A stretch of DNA of 64,000 nucleotides from Azoarcus sp. Aa7 (GCF_014822185.1 NZ_QVLR01000027.1:32621-96620), one strand, 5' to 3'; positions 49,262 to 63,805 are shown, counted from the stretch's first letter. Notes: generated by a model from the letters alone, not told the origin. Numbers and translations: made by a program.

Positions 49262-50458
49262 TTACATGCGGCAGCCGCGTGCCGGATCGGCCAGCGCCTT
49301 CTCGGCGACGCCGACGAGCTTGTTGTCGCGGCCTTCGACCTTGCGCAGGTAGATGTCCTGCACCGGGTTGTGCGCCTTCGACAGCGTGAAGGCGCCGCGC
49401 GGGCTGTCGATCTTCGCCGTTTCCATCGCCTTCGCGACGGCGTCCTTGTCGAACTTGGCGCCCTTCAGCGCGTCGAGGCCGGTCTTCAGCATCTGCGCCG
49501 CGTCGTAGCCCTGCACCGCATACACGTCGGGCTGCGCCTTGTAGGCGAGCGCATAGGCTTTGCGGAAGGCCTGGTCCTTCGGGTTGGTCAGGTTGTCGGC
49601 GTAGTGCAGCGTGGTCAGCAGGCCTTCGCCCGAGCCGCCCATCGCGTCGATCGTGCCGTCGGTGAGGAAGCCTGAGCCGTACAGCGGGATCGTCCGCTTC
49701 AGGCCCGCGGCGTCGTAGTCCTTGACGAACTTCACCGCGCCGCCGCCGGCGAAGAACACGAACACCGCGTCCGGCTTGAGGCTCGCGATCTCGGTCAGGA
49801 AAGGCTGGAACTCGACGTTCGGGAAGGGCAGGTAGAGCTCCTTCGCGACCTTGCCGCCGGCCTTCTCGAAGGCCTCCTTGAAGCCCGCGACGGATTGTTC
49901 GCCGAAGGAATACTTCCAGGTGACCGTGACGACGTTCTTGTGGCCGCGCTCGGCGACGATCTTGCCCATCGCGTAGGCCGGCTGCCAGGCGGAGAAGGAG
50001 CTGCGGAACACGTTCGGGGCACACAGCGGGCCGGTCAGTTCATCGGCGCCAGCGTTGGGGATGACCAGCAGCGTCTTGGTGTCGCGCGCGACCTTGGCCA
50101 TCGCCAGCGCGACGCCCGAATGCACGGTGCCGACGAGCACGTCGACGCTGTCGCGCTTCACGAGTTTCGACGCGTTTTCGGTCGCCTTGGAGGGATCGGA
50201 CTCGTCATCGACGACCGAATACTCGACCTCGTAACCGCCGAGCTTGCCGCCCTGCTCCTGCACGTACTGCTTGAAGCCGTTGGTGATCGCGGTGCCCAGT
50301 GCGGCGTAGGTGCCGGTGTAGGGCAGCATCAGGCCGACCTTGATCTTCTCGGCGGCCTGCGCGGCGCCCAGCGGAACCAGCGCACCGGCCAGTACACCGG
50401 CAAACGCGCCGAGCATCACCTGCATCACGGTACGGCGCTTCTGTTGCGTCTTCTTCAT
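49262..50458 (-). CDS. livK: ABC importer periplasmic substrate-binding protein (probable benzoate)
   Basis: A 398-residue Leu/Ile/Val-binding-like protein with a signal peptide (about 1-36, ending AQAAEK). Family blocks are KVGLMLPYTGTYAALG near 40, VVDDESDPSKATENASKLV near 80 and GTVHSGVALAMAKVA near 107. ATG at 50458 follows GGAGGAGAC; an ORF five codons longer has none. It is first in the livKHMGF run, downstream of benzoate-CoA ligase, and is the specificity component. Confidence 0.9.
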   Translation of the reverse strand: MKKTQQKRRTVMQVMLGAFAGVLAGALVPLGAAQAAEKIKVGLMLPYTGTYAALGTAITNGFKQYVQEQGGKLGGYEVEYSVVDDESDPSKATENASKLVKRDSVDVLVGTVHSGVALAMAKVARDTKTLLVIPNAGADELTGPLCAPNVFRSSFSAWQPAYAMGKIVAERGHKNVVTVTWKYSFGEQSVAGFKEAFEKAGGKVAKELYLPFPNVEFQPFLTEIASLKPDAVFVFFAGGGAVKFVKDYDAAGLKRTIPLYGSGFLTDGTIDAMGGSGEGLLTTLHYADNLTNPKDQAFRKAYALAYKAQPDVYAVQGYDAAQMLKTGLDALKGAKFDKDAVAKAMETAKIDSPRGAFTLSKAHNPVQDIYLRKVEGRDNKLVGVAEKALADPARGCRM

Positions 50459-50511
50459 GGTTGTCTCCTCCATGGGATGGGTGGGGTATTGCCCCTTGTA
50501 TTCGGTTCATT

Positions 50512-50618
50512 CGTAGGGAGGGAAAGCGAAGCGCCTCCCACCAACTGTGCGTATCCGGTCGGCACCGCCGTGTGGCGGCGCAGTTGGCAAATTCGGCCTT
50601 CGGCTTTCCCGCCCTACG
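50512..50618. repeat. GGGCGGGA-type palindromic repeat, copy 6
   Basis: It starts CGTAGGGAGGGAAAGCGAAG and ends CGGCTTTCCCGCCCTACG; inner arms CTCCCACC and GGCGGC are less perfect. It lies between bclA and livK and just enters the bclA stop region. Confidence 0.65.
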
Positions 50619-52215
50619 TTTTAGCCAAGGCCCTGAGCTTGAACCGCTGGATCTTGCCCGTCGCGGTCTTCGGCAGCTCATCGACGAACTCCATCCAGCG
50701 CGGATACTTGTAGGGCGCGAGATGCGCCTTCACGTGCGCCTTGATCTCCGCCGCGAGTTGCTCCGAGCGGTTGAACCCGGGTTTCAGCACGATGAAGGCC
50801 TTGGGCTTGATCAGCCGCTCCTCGTCCTCGTGGCCGACCACCGCCGCCTCGAGGATCGCCGGGTGCTGGATCAGGCAGGACTCGACCTCGATCGGCGACA
50901 CGTAGATGCCGGAGACCTTAAGCATATCGTCGTTGCGCCCCGCATACACGTAGTAGCCCTCGGCGTTACGCGAGTACTTGTCGCCGCTGCGCGTCCACGG
51001 TCCCTGGAAAGTGGCGCGCGTCTTCTCGCGGTTGTTCCAGTACATCACCGCGCTGGTCGGGCCGGAGATCTGCAGCTCGCCCGGCTCGTCGGCGCCTTCG
51101 ACGACATTGCCCTCGTCGTCGATGAGGCGCACCTGGTAGCCGGGCACCGGCTTGCCGGTGGTGCCGTAATGCACGTCGCCGGGGCGGTTCGACAGGAAGA
51201 TGTGCAGCATCTCGGTCGAGCCGATGCCGTCGAGGATCTCGACGCCGAAGCGCTCGGTCCAGCGCAGGCCGATCTCCTCCGGCAGCGCCTCGCCCGCCGA
51301 GGTGCACATGCGGATCGCCAGCTCGTCGCGCGTCGGACAGTCGGCGTCCGCGAGCATCGACGCGTAGAGCGTCGGTACGCCGTAGAAGATCGTCGGCTGG
51401 TGCTCGCGCAGACGCTTGAAGGCGGCGGCGGGCGTCGGGCGCTCGGCCATCAGCACCGCGGTCGCGCCGACCGCGAGCGGGAAGGTCAGGCCGTTGCCCA
51501 AACCGTAGGCGAAGAAGAGCTTGGCCGCGGAGTACACGACGTCGTCTTCGCGGATGCCGAGGATGGGTTTGGCGTACAGCTCGGCGGTGTGGATCAGGCT
51601 CGAATGCAGATGCACCGTCCCCTTGGGCGCGCCCGTCGAGCCCGAGGAGTAGAGCCAGAAGCAGTGGTCGTCGCAGGTCGTCGCGACCGCATCGAAGCGG
51701 TCCGAGGCGGGTGCCATCAGGCTTGCGAGCGAATCCGCCCCCGATTCGGAGTTCTCTGCGCCGGCGACGATGATGCGTTCGAGCGTTTCCACCTTGCCCA
51801 GCAGCGGCGCGAAGCTGTCGTACAGCGCGGCCGACACGACCGCGACGCGCGCACGGCTGTCGGTCAGCATGTATTCGTAGTCCGACGGCGTCAGCAGCGT
51901 GTTCACGGCGATCGGCACGACGCCGGCCTTGATCGCGCCGAGGAACACGGTCGGGAAGTCGATCGTGTCGTGCACGCACATCAGGATGCGCTGCTCGCGC
52001 AGGATGCCGAGCGCGCCGAGCGCGTTGGCGAAGCGGTTCACGCGTGCCGCGAGTTCGTCGTAGGTGTAGCGGCCGTTGTCGTCGATGTAGGCGATCTTGC
52101 TACCGCGGCCGGCGTCGAGGTTGCGGCCGATGAGGTCGTCCGCGGCGTTGTACTGGCGCGGCAGGGTGATGGTCGGCGGACTGGTGCTGTGGTCCGCTGC
52201 GCTGAGCGTGGTCAT
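50614..52215 (-). CDS. bclA: Benzoate-CoA ligase
   Basis: A 533-residue adenylate-forming enzyme: YSSGSTGAPKGTVH near 190 (P-loop), AKLFFAYGLGNGLTFPL near 228 (aromatic pocket), ILDGIGSTEMLHIFL near 330, and the catalytic Lys in KTATGKIQRFKLRAL near 520. It makes benzoyl-CoA from benzoate, ATP and CoA. The AKLFFAYGLGN block is typical of benzoate-CoA ligases. ATG at 52215 follows GGAGAGAAGG. It lies between the box genes and the importer, as in known Azoarcus and Thauera clusters, and its product is shared by the Box and Bzd routes. Confidence 0.93.
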   Translation of the reverse strand: MTTLSAADHSTSPPTITLPRQYNAADDLIGRNLDAGRGSKIAYIDDNGRYTYDELAARVNRFANALGALGILREQRILMCVHDTIDFPTVFLGAIKAGVVPIAVNTLLTPSDYEYMLTDSRARVAVVSAALYDSFAPLLGKVETLERIIVAGAENSESGADSLASLMAPASDRFDAVATTCDDHCFWLYSSGSTGAPKGTVHLHSSLIHTAELYAKPILGIREDDVVYSAAKLFFAYGLGNGLTFPLAVGATAVLMAERPTPAAAFKRLREHQPTIFYGVPTLYASMLADADCPTRDELAIRMCTSAGEALPEEIGLRWTERFGVEILDGIGSTEMLHIFLSNRPGDVHYGTTGKPVPGYQVRLIDDEGNVVEGADEPGELQISGPTSAVMYWNNREKTRATFQGPWTRSGDKYSRNAEGYYVYAGRNDDMLKVSGIYVSPIEVESCLIQHPAILEAAVVGHEDEERLIKPKAFIVLKPGFNRSEQLAAEIKAHVKAHLAPYKYPRWMEFVDELPKTATGKIQRFKLRALAKT

Positions 52216-52331
52216 TCCTTCTCTCCTCCGTTCTTTCGGCTGGTGCCGGGGGTATTCGTGGCCGGTCTTGGTGCCGGCGTCGTTCAATCGATGACCTTCG
52301 TGGCCTTCGTCATGTTTGGCGTCCTAAACGC

Positions 52332-52447
52332 ACCGCGGTGTGGCGGGATGCGCCTTCGGCTTTCCCGCCCTACGATTCGTGCCCAACCTTGCCCTCATTC
52401 CCGGTGTCGGACGTAGGGCGGGAAAGCGCAGCGCCTCCCGCCCTACG
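52332..52447. repeat. GGGCGGGA-type palindromic repeat, copy 7 (rearranged)
   Basis: Two right-arm-like segments occur: GTGTGGCGGGATGCGCC... to CCCGCCCTACG (52332-52374), then ACGTAGGGCGGGAAAGCGCA to CTCCCGCCCTACG (52411-52447). The order differs from other copies, as if two copies fused. The end touches the DUF4863 gene stop. Confidence 0.6.
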
Positions 52448-52910
52448 ATTTCGTGAACTCGATTGCGCCCTGCGGCAGCAGGTACAGCACATACGCGCGC
52501 CCGTCGGTCACCGTGGGCTTGTGCACGCTGCCCGGGCCATACACGAACCAGCCCGCGCCGTGGCCGTCGAACTTCGCGTCGCCTTCGAGCGGCATGATCA
52601 TGTCGATCTCGCCGTTGGGATGCGCGTGCTGCGGGCCGACGACGTCCTGCATCTCGACGACGTCGACGCTGAAGCCGTGGATCGCGTCACAGGGCTTGAT
52701 GACGCGGCCGAACTTGATGCCGCCGTGCTCGCGTTCGCACATCCAGCCGGCGGCGACGGCGTCCTTGCACGCCGCGACGATGGCCTGGAAGTCCGGCCCG
52801 TTCGCGGGGAAGCGTTCGTTGAGGAAGTCTGCGAGCTGGCCGTCGAGGGGGCGGCCGGCGATCTCGCCGGTCACTTTCGCGATCAGCGTCTGGAACTGGT
52901 CTGGCGTCAT
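52443..52910 (-). CDS. DUF4863 family protein (4-hydroxylaminobenzoate lyase-like)
   Basis: A 155-residue protein with a short helical N-terminus (about 1-45) and a cupin-like barrel: HGFSVDVVEMQDVVGPQHAHPNGEID near 78-103, in which the His pair and Glu (HAHPNGE) look metal-binding. The family contains 4-hydroxylaminobenzoate lyase of nitrobenzoate degraders. Members recur next to box genes without a proven role. It lies 66 nt after boxD on the same strand. The present reaction is unknown; a hydrolytic or lyase step on a hydroxylated by-product is possible. Confidence 0.75.
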   Translation of the reverse strand: MTPDQFQTLIAKVTGEIAGRPLDGQLADFLNERFPANGPDFQAIVAACKDAVAAGWMCEREHGGIKFGRVIKPCDAIHGFSVDVVEMQDVVGPQHAHPNGEIDMIMPLEGDAKFDGHGAGWFVYGPGSVHKPTVTDGRAYVLYLLPQGAIEFTKS

Positions 52911-52976
52911 GTCTCCGTCTCTCCGTCGGAACTGGGGGTTGGGGTCAGGGGGCGGGATGCGTGTATGTTTTATAGT

Positions 52977-54554
<1,578 letters not shown>

Positions 54555-54767
54555 CTGTTTGTCTCCTCTCTCTGTTGAGGCATCGCGGTCTCGTGCCGGA
54601 TGACTGATGTTCTGGCGTTGCGCTCGGAGCGCAATCGGTGGAGATAGAATACACGCGCAGTTTTCTCCGTCAAGCACTTTACTTCCACTTTTATCCAGAT
54701 CAATCCACATAAGCTGCAGTTTTTGACACAGCACCGCGCCATCCGCCGTTCTATACTGGATGAAAAC

Positions 54768-54786
54768 TGCAGATTACTGCAGTGCA
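54768..54786. promoter_or_regulatory. BoxR-type operator, upstream pair
   Basis: TGCAGATTACTGCA (54768-54781) is TGCA-N6-TGCA, followed after one base by a third TGCA at 54783-54786. It lies between the two divergent promoters. Confidence 0.65.
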
Positions 54787-54854
54787 GCACAAATAAAACT
54801 GCACTTTAGGTGTTGACGTGTCGATCTTGCTGCACTATTGTTCAACTCAACCGA

Positions 54855-54868
54855 TGCAGTTCGCTGCA
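54855..54868. promoter_or_regulatory. BoxR-type operator, downstream pair
   Basis: TGCAGTTCGCTGCA is TGCA-N6-TGCA. It lies 14 nt after the boxR -10 box and before the ribosome site, a position where a bound repressor would block boxR and the boxC-B-A genes. Confidence 0.65.
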
Positions 54869-54882
54869 AGAAAGGAAACCAG

Positions 54883-55785
54883 ATGAGCCTCGAACCCACC
54901 ACCGAAGCGCAGCAGGAAGAGCTCCAGACGGCCGACCAGGCCGCCGAGAGCAATATCCTGCCTACGCTCGGCAGGCGCGTCCGCGAGATCCGCGACCGCC
55001 GTGGCATGACGAGAAAGCTCGTGGCCCGCGAAGCCGGCGTGTCGGAACGCCACCTCGCCCACCTCGAAGGCGGCGACGGCAACGTGTCCATCGTCCTGCT
55101 GCACAACATCGCCCGCGCGCTCAACGTCTCGCTGATCGAGCTGCTCGCGCCGGAAACCGAAGACACCGTCGAGAAGCGCCTGATCCGTCGCTTCCTCGAA
55201 CGCCTGCCGCAGCACCGCCTGGAAGAAGTCGTGTTCCGCCTGATGCGCGATTTCGGTCACGAGGAAGCCGTGCGCCGCAAGCGCATCGCGCTGATCGGCC
55301 TGCGCGGCGCCGGCAAGTCGACGCTGGGCAAGCGCCTCGCGCAGGAAGAGACGATGCCCTTCATCGAACTCGACCGCGAGATCGAGAAGGAAACCGGCAT
55401 CCCGGGGCGCGAGATCTTCTCGCTGTACGGCCAGTCGGGTTACCGCCGCATCGAGAAGCGCACGCTGGAGCGCGTGCTGCGCGACAACCCGCGCGCGGTG
55501 ATCTCCGTCGGCGGCGGCGTCGTGTCGCAGCCGGAAAGCTTCGAGATGCTGCTGTCGCAATGCATGACCGTGTGGGTCAAGGCCCAGCCGGAAGAACACA
55601 TGGCCCGCGTGATGGCCCAGGGCGACCTGCGGCCGATGGCGGGCAACGACGAGGCGATGGAGGACCTCAAGCGCATCCTCGAGGCGCGCCTGCCCCTCTA
55701 CGCCAAGGCCGACACCGTGCTCGACACCACGGGCGAGACGGTGGACCAGAGTTTCATCAAGTTGCGCCAGCTCGTACTGGGCTGA
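54883..55785 (+). CDS. boxR: BoxR, repressor fusing a helix-turn-helix to a shikimate-kinase-like domain
   Basis: A 300-residue regulator: residues about 25-85 are an XRE-type helix-turn-helix (RRGMTRKLVAREAGVSERHL), and residues about 135-295 resemble shikimate kinase (Walker A LIGLRGAGKSTLGK near 142, IELDREIEKETG near 165, ISVGGGVV near 207). In the known BoxR/BzdR proteins the kinase-like half binds benzoyl-CoA and relieves repression. ATG at 54883 with AAAGGA upstream is preferred to the in-frame ATG at 54838, which lies over the operator. Confidence 0.93.
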   Translation: MSLEPTTEAQQEELQTADQAAESNILPTLGRRVREIRDRRGMTRKLVAREAGVSERHLAHLEGGDGNVSIVLLHNIARALNVSLIELLAPETEDTVEKRLIRRFLERLPQHRLEEVVFRLMRDFGHEEAVRRKRIALIGLRGAGKSTLGKRLAQEETMPFIELDREIEKETGIPGREIFSLYGQSGYRRIEKRTLERVLRDNPRAVISVGGGVVSQPESFEMLLSQCMTVWVKAQPEEHMARVMAQGDLRPMAGNDEAMEDLKRILEARLPLYAKADTVLDTTGETVDQSFIKLRQLVLG

Positions 55786-55817
55786 GCCTTACAACACAGC
55801 AGAGAGAGGAGACACAC

Positions 55818-57485
<1,668 letters not shown>

Positions 57486-57632
57486 GACCAAGGAATCGTT
57501 CCCGCGCCGCGCGGCAGGCCGTCCCGCTGCCGTTGCAGCCGGCGCCCTGGCGCGGCGGGGAAAAGTAGCAAAAGGAAAGGCCGGCGGACCACGAAGTCCC
57601 GGCCGAGACGACAAAATCGGAGGAGTACAGAG

Positions 57633-59054
<1,422 letters not shown>

Positions 59055-59118
59055 GACCAAGAGAGTAGAACGGGAAGCGGGCGCGAGCCCGCATCCCGCC
59101 CCGTGGAGAGAGACAACC

Positions 59119-60363
59119 ATGAACGCGCCCGCAGAGCACGCCAACCTCGCCAGGCAACACCTCATCGATCCCGAGATCTGCATCCGCTGCAACACCTGCG
59201 AAGAGATCTGTCCGGTCGATGCGATCACCCACGACAGCCGCAACTACGTCGTCAAGTTCGAAACCTGCAACGGCTGCCTGGCCTGCATCTCGCCGTGCCC
59301 GACAGGCGCGATCGACTCATGGCGCAACGTCGACAAGGCCACGCCGCACAGCCTCGCCGACCAGTATTCCTGGGACTATCTGCCCGACACCACCGAGCTC
59401 GACCAGCTCGAAGCGACGGTGATGGGCGCCAGCGAACTCCCGGCCGAGGTGCAGCAGATCACCGAAGTCGCCACCGCCGGCCAGGGCGGCCCGGCCATGG
59501 CGCCGTGGTCCGCGTCGCACCCGTACGTCAATATCTATGCGCCGGCCGCACCGATCACCGCGACCGTCACCGGCAACTACCGCCTCACCGCCGACGACGC
59601 CTCCAGCGACATCCACCACATCGTGCTGGACTTCGGCACCACGCCCTTCCCGGTGCTCGAAGGCCAGTCGATCGGCATCATCCCGCCGGGCGTCGACGAA
59701 AAGGGCAAGCCGCACCTGCTGCGCATGTACTCGGTCGCCAGCCCGCGCGACGGCGAGCGCCCGCACTACAACAACCTGTCGCTGACGGTGAAGCGCGTCG
59801 TCGAGGACCACGAAGGCAATCCGACGCGCGGCGTCGCGTCGAACTACGTGTGCGACCTGAAGAAAGGCGACAAGGTGCAGGTCACCGGCCCCTACGGCTC
59901 GACCTACCTGATGCCCAACCACCCGAATTCGTCGATCATGATGATCTGTACCGGGACCGGCTCGGCACCGATGCGCGCGATGACCGAACGCCGTCGCCGC
60001 CGCATGGACCGCAAGGAAGGCGGCGAACTGGTGCTCTTCTTCGGCGCGCGAGCCCCCGCCGAACTGCCCTACTTCGGCCCGCTGCAGAAGCTGCCGAAGG
60101 ACTTCATCGACATCAACTTCGCGTTCTCGCGCGTGCCCGGCGAACCGAAGAAGTATGTGCAGGACGCGATCCGCGAGCGCGCCGACAAGGTGTTCAGGAT
60201 GCTGCAGGACGACAACTGCTACATTTACATCTGTGGCCTGAAGGGCATGGAAGCCGGCGTCCTGGAAGCCTTCCGCGACATCTGCCGCGCGAACGGCGCC
60301 GACTGGGACGCACTGCGCCCGCAACTGCTCTCGAAGGCCAGATTCCACGTCGAGACCTACTAA
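59119..60363 (+). CDS. boxA: Benzoyl-CoA 2,3-epoxidase, reductase subunit
   Basis: A 414-residue iron-sulfur flavoprotein: two [4Fe-4S] motifs ([16 protein letters not shown] near 21 and [16 protein letters not shown] near 52), a low-complexity linker (about 90-140), then a ferredoxin-NADP reductase-type module: FAD site [11 protein letters not shown] near 199, NADP site [14 protein letters not shown] near 276, and a C-terminal [10 protein letters not shown] block. It feeds electrons from NADPH to BoxB. ATG at 59119 follows GGAGAGAGAC. Confidence 0.95.
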   Translation: MNAPAEHANLARQHLIDPEICIRCNTCEEICPVDAITHDSRNYVVKFETCNGCLACISPCPTGAIDSWRNVDKATPHSLADQYSWDYLPDTTELDQLEATVMGASELPAEVQQITEVATAGQGGPAMAPWSASHPYVNIYAPAAPITATVTGNYRLTADDASSDIHHIVLDFGTTPFPVLEGQSIGIIPPGVDEKGKPHLLRMYSVASPRDGERPHYNNLSLTVKRVVEDHEGNPTRGVASNYVCDLKKGDKVQVTGPYGSTYLMPNHPNSSIMMICTGTGSAPMRAMTERRRRRMDRKEGGELVLFFGARAPAELPYFGPLQKLPKDFIDINFAFSRVPGEPKKYVQDAIRERADKVFRMLQDDNCYIYICGLKGMEAGVLEAFRDICRANGADWDALRPQLLSKARFHVETY

Positions 60364-60364
60364 A

Positions 60365-60468
60365 AGTAGGGCGGAAAAGCGAAGCGCCTTCCGCCGGATG
60401 TTGCCGACTCCGCACAGCTCGAGGTCGACGCATGCGGCGGAAGGCGCCTCCGGCTTTTCCGCCCTACG
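60365..60468. repeat. GGGCGGGA-type palindromic repeat, copy 8
   Basis: It starts AGTAGGGCGGAAAAGCGAAG and ends CGGCTTTTCCGCCCTACG; inner arms GCCTTCCGCC and GGCGGAAGGC are perfect. It starts 2 nt after boxA and lies within the box transcript. Confidence 0.7.
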
Positions 60469-60525
60469 CAACGCGAGGCCCCTGACCGGACCGGCGCCTC
60501 ACCCACCCCATCGAGGACTTCCTCC

Positions 60526-61734
<1,209 letters not shown>

Positions 61735-61780
61735 AAGACCGGCCTCACAACAACATGCTGCACCGGAGAGAGAGACGAAC

Positions 61781-62359
61781 GTGAAACCGGAAGCCGTCCA
61801 GATCATCCGCGACGAGCACCTCGCGATCAGCGCGGTGCTCTACTCGCTGCGTTACCTCGTCAAGGGCATGCGCAAGGGCGAAGCGCCCAACTTCCCGCTG
61901 CTGCGCGCGATCCTCGACTACATCGTGTCCTACCCCGACCGCTGGCACCACCCGAAGGAGGACAAGTACCTGTTCGCCGCCGTGCAGCGGCGCACGCGCG
62001 AAGCCGACGGCCTCATCGGCCGCCTCGAACGCGAACACTCGCTGGGCTACCCGATGGTCGAGGACCTCAAGAAGCAACTCCTCGCCTTCCAGGGCGGCGA
62101 CGCCAAGGCCGGCGACGCCTTCTGCGACACCGCCGAGCGCTACGCCGAGTTCGAATGGGACCATCTGCGCACCGAGGAAGATGCGCTGATTCCCATCGCC
62201 GAACGCGTGCTCACCGCGGACGACTGGGCCGAGATCGCCACCGCCTTCCGCGAAAACGACAACCCGCTCTTCGGCATCAAGCCCAAGGACGAGGCCGAGA
62301 CGCTGTACCGGCGCATCCTCAGCCTCACCCCGGCGCCGCTGGGCCTCGGCAAGGCGTAG
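61781..62359 (+). CDS. Hemerythrin-domain protein
   Basis: A 192-residue hemerythrin-like four-helix bundle: the iron-ligand His/Glu pattern is visible in RDEHLAI (near 13), HHPKEDKYLF (near 56), EREHSLGYPM (near 82) and EFEWDHLRTEED (near 128). Such proteins bind O2 or NO through a diiron site. The start is GTG at 61781 with GGAGAGAGAG upstream. It follows the thiolase gene by 46 nt, suggesting cotranscription with the oxygen-using box genes and a possible O2 supply or protection role. Confidence 0.85.
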   Translation: MKPEAVQIIRDEHLAISAVLYSLRYLVKGMRKGEAPNFPLLRAILDYIVSYPDRWHHPKEDKYLFAAVQRRTREADGLIGRLEREHSLGYPMVEDLKKQLLAFQGGDAKAGDAFCDTAERYAEFEWDHLRTEEDALIPIAERVLTADDWAEIATAFRENDNPLFGIKPKDEAETLYRRILSLTPAPLGLGKA

Positions 62360-62722
62360 CAAACCACCCGCAGCCCAAGGGGCGGGACACCATCCCGCCT
62401 CGATCTCGTCCGCCGTCCCCGACGAAGTTCATCCCGCCCCACGCCCGATAACGCCCCCCACAGAACATCGGCGCTTACAGCCGCTTCTCCGCGCACGGCC
62501 GCAGTGACCGGATCGCGCCGCTGCAGCGCACCGACCGTGACGCACCGCACACTGCCGGAACTTCCGCGTTATTCGACGTAATGACTGACGGATGTGCAGG
62601 TGCTAGTTTGTAAGACAATGACTTACCCGCAGGCGCTGGGACACCCGCTACGTCCGGTAACACCCTTACGCCGACGCTCGGTGTCGACCATTCGTTAGCT
62701 GTCGCATAAGGAATACCCTGAC
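62360..62722. other. Gene-free boundary region before the GC-poor right end
   Basis: A 363-nt gap. The first part (62376-62445) holds a degenerate GGGCGGGA-type repeat. From about 62530 the sequence is less GC-rich and contains a possible attC-like stretch, GGTAACACCC... to ...TTCGTTAGC (62656-62700), just before the SEL1-repeat gene. No credible gene was seen. Confidence 0.5.
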
Positions 62723-63364
62723 GTGGGACTATTTGACTCCATAAAGGCTGCAATCTCCGGCTCGACCGCTGCCGATGAGGCGTATTACGAGGTAGTGGCA
62801 CGGGAACTCTCGAACGGAAGTATACGGCCGGGGCTTTGGGCGAAGGCCCTCGCCGAAACGGGCTACGACGAACTCAAGGCGAAAGCACGTTACATCCAGT
62901 TAAGGGTCGAGGTGCTCGAAGCTGAGGTTGGACAACTCCGAAATGAACTCGAAAGCGAAGAAAGAGTCCGCCGACAGATGCTCGCAGACGAGCAGCACCG
63001 AATGGAATCGGATGCACTGCCTGCATACCGACGCGGAGACTATTCACTGGCGTTTCGCGGTTTCACACTTCTCGCACAGAAGGGACAGCCGTGGGCTCAG
63101 TACAATCTCGCATATATGCTTGAGAACGGTCAAGGCATAGCCCGCGACCTGAGTGCCGCGATTGATTGGTACAAGAAGGCTGCGAACCAGAACGACAAAG
63201 ACGCTCAGTTTAGTTTGGGTCGTATATGCCTACACACCTTCAGCGACTACGAGTCATCGCAGACATGGTTCTCAATGGCTGAAAGGAATGGCCATCCGGA
63301 TGCGCAGCGAATGAAAAAACAAGCCACTGAATTTATCAAAGCACAAAAAAAACTGCTGAAGTAA
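62723..63364 (+). CDS. SEL1-repeat protein, probable integron cassette gene
   Basis: A 213-residue protein: an N-terminal region (about 1-45) of unknown fold, a coiled coil (about 50-90, LRVEVLEAEVGQLRNELES) and about two SEL1-like repeats (about 100-190; YRRGDYSLAFRGFTLLAQKG and AQYNLAYMLENGQGIARDLS). SEL1 repeats mediate protein contacts. The start is GTG at 62723 with AAGGA upstream. Base and codon use are clearly more AT-rich than in the box genes. No signal peptide. Function unknown; its setting suggests acquired DNA. Confidence 0.75.
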   Translation: MGLFDSIKAAISGSTAADEAYYEVVARELSNGSIRPGLWAKALAETGYDELKAKARYIQLRVEVLEAEVGQLRNELESEERVRRQMLADEQHRMESDALPAYRRGDYSLAFRGFTLLAQKGQPWAQYNLAYMLENGQGIARDLSAAIDWYKKAANQNDKDAQFSLGRICLHTFSDYESSQTWFSMAERNGHPDAQRMKKQATEFIKAQKKLLK

Positions 63365-63469
63365 TGGGTGTCGCAGTTAACATGACACTTAACCTCGCTC
63401 CCTTCTGACGTTGGACGCTGCGCGATAAAGCCGCGCAGCGCCGGTGAGCTCTACCTTAGCTCTGAAGAC

Positions 63470-63805
63470 ATGGATATCAACGAAATCGCAAGCATTCTGG
63501 CTCATTGGGCCGCTGGCAAGGCGTTGGTAGCCCGTGTCTTCATCTTCGGCAGTCGTGCCCGTGGCGAGCACCGCCCTGACAGTGATATCGATGTCGCAAT
63601 AGAACTGGATTTGTCTGGGGCAAAAGGAATGGACCAGAGCGGGGGGTTGGCCACTTGGATGTTTGAGGCAAGGGATTGGAAAACTGAATTACAGGCTCTG
63701 TTTCCATTCGCGGTAGATCTTCAACAGTTCCGCGGATCTGACACTCCGACGATAAAGAAAGCATTAGAGCGGTCCAGCATTTTTGTATATGCAAAATTGA
63801 GCTAA
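63470..63805 (+). CDS. MNT-type nucleotidyltransferase
   Basis: A 111-residue minimal nucleotidyltransferase: FIFGSRARGEHRPDSDIDVAIE at about 24-45 (quoted here as FGSRARG and DSDIDVAI) carries the GSxxRG and DxD catalytic pattern. In the MntA/HepT system such a protein AMPylates and silences a HEPN toxin. No HEPN partner gene is next to it; any would lie beyond the inserted IS30 end. Its stop TAA falls inside the attC-like site, a typical cassette arrangement. ATG at 63470. Confidence 0.8.
   Translation: MDINEIASILAHWAAGKALVARVFIFGSRARGEHRPDSDIDVAIELDLSGAKGMDQSGGLATWMFEARDWKTELQALFPFAVDLQQFRGSDTPTIKKALERSSIFVYAKLS

Larger units (their letters stand above)
54555..54882. promoter_or_regulatory. 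Divergent boxD-boxR control region
   Basis: This 328-nt intergenic region is AT-rich against its surroundings. Minus-strand promoter for boxD: TTGACG (54673-54668), 16 nt, TATTCT (54651-54646). Plus-strand promoter for boxR: TTGACG (54813-54818), 17 nt, TATTGT (54836-54841). TGCA motifs occur at 54715, 54768, 54778, 54783, 54800, 54831, 54855 and 54865. Two pairs have the form TGCA-N6-TGCA, the site type described for BoxR and BzdR. It gives one regulator control of both arms. Confidence 0.75.

Noticed and set aside
54838..54882. Earlier BoxR start at ATG 54838
   Set aside because: It would put the coding start over the predicted operator and within the -10 box; AAAGGA supports 54883.
63362..63469. 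A second attC site between the SEL1 and nucleotidyltransferase genes
   Set aside because: ACTTAAC and GTTGGAC fit the end consensus, but they are only 30 nt apart and the arms between do not pair convincingly; a GCGC hairpin nearby has no attC-like ends. Left as unsupported.
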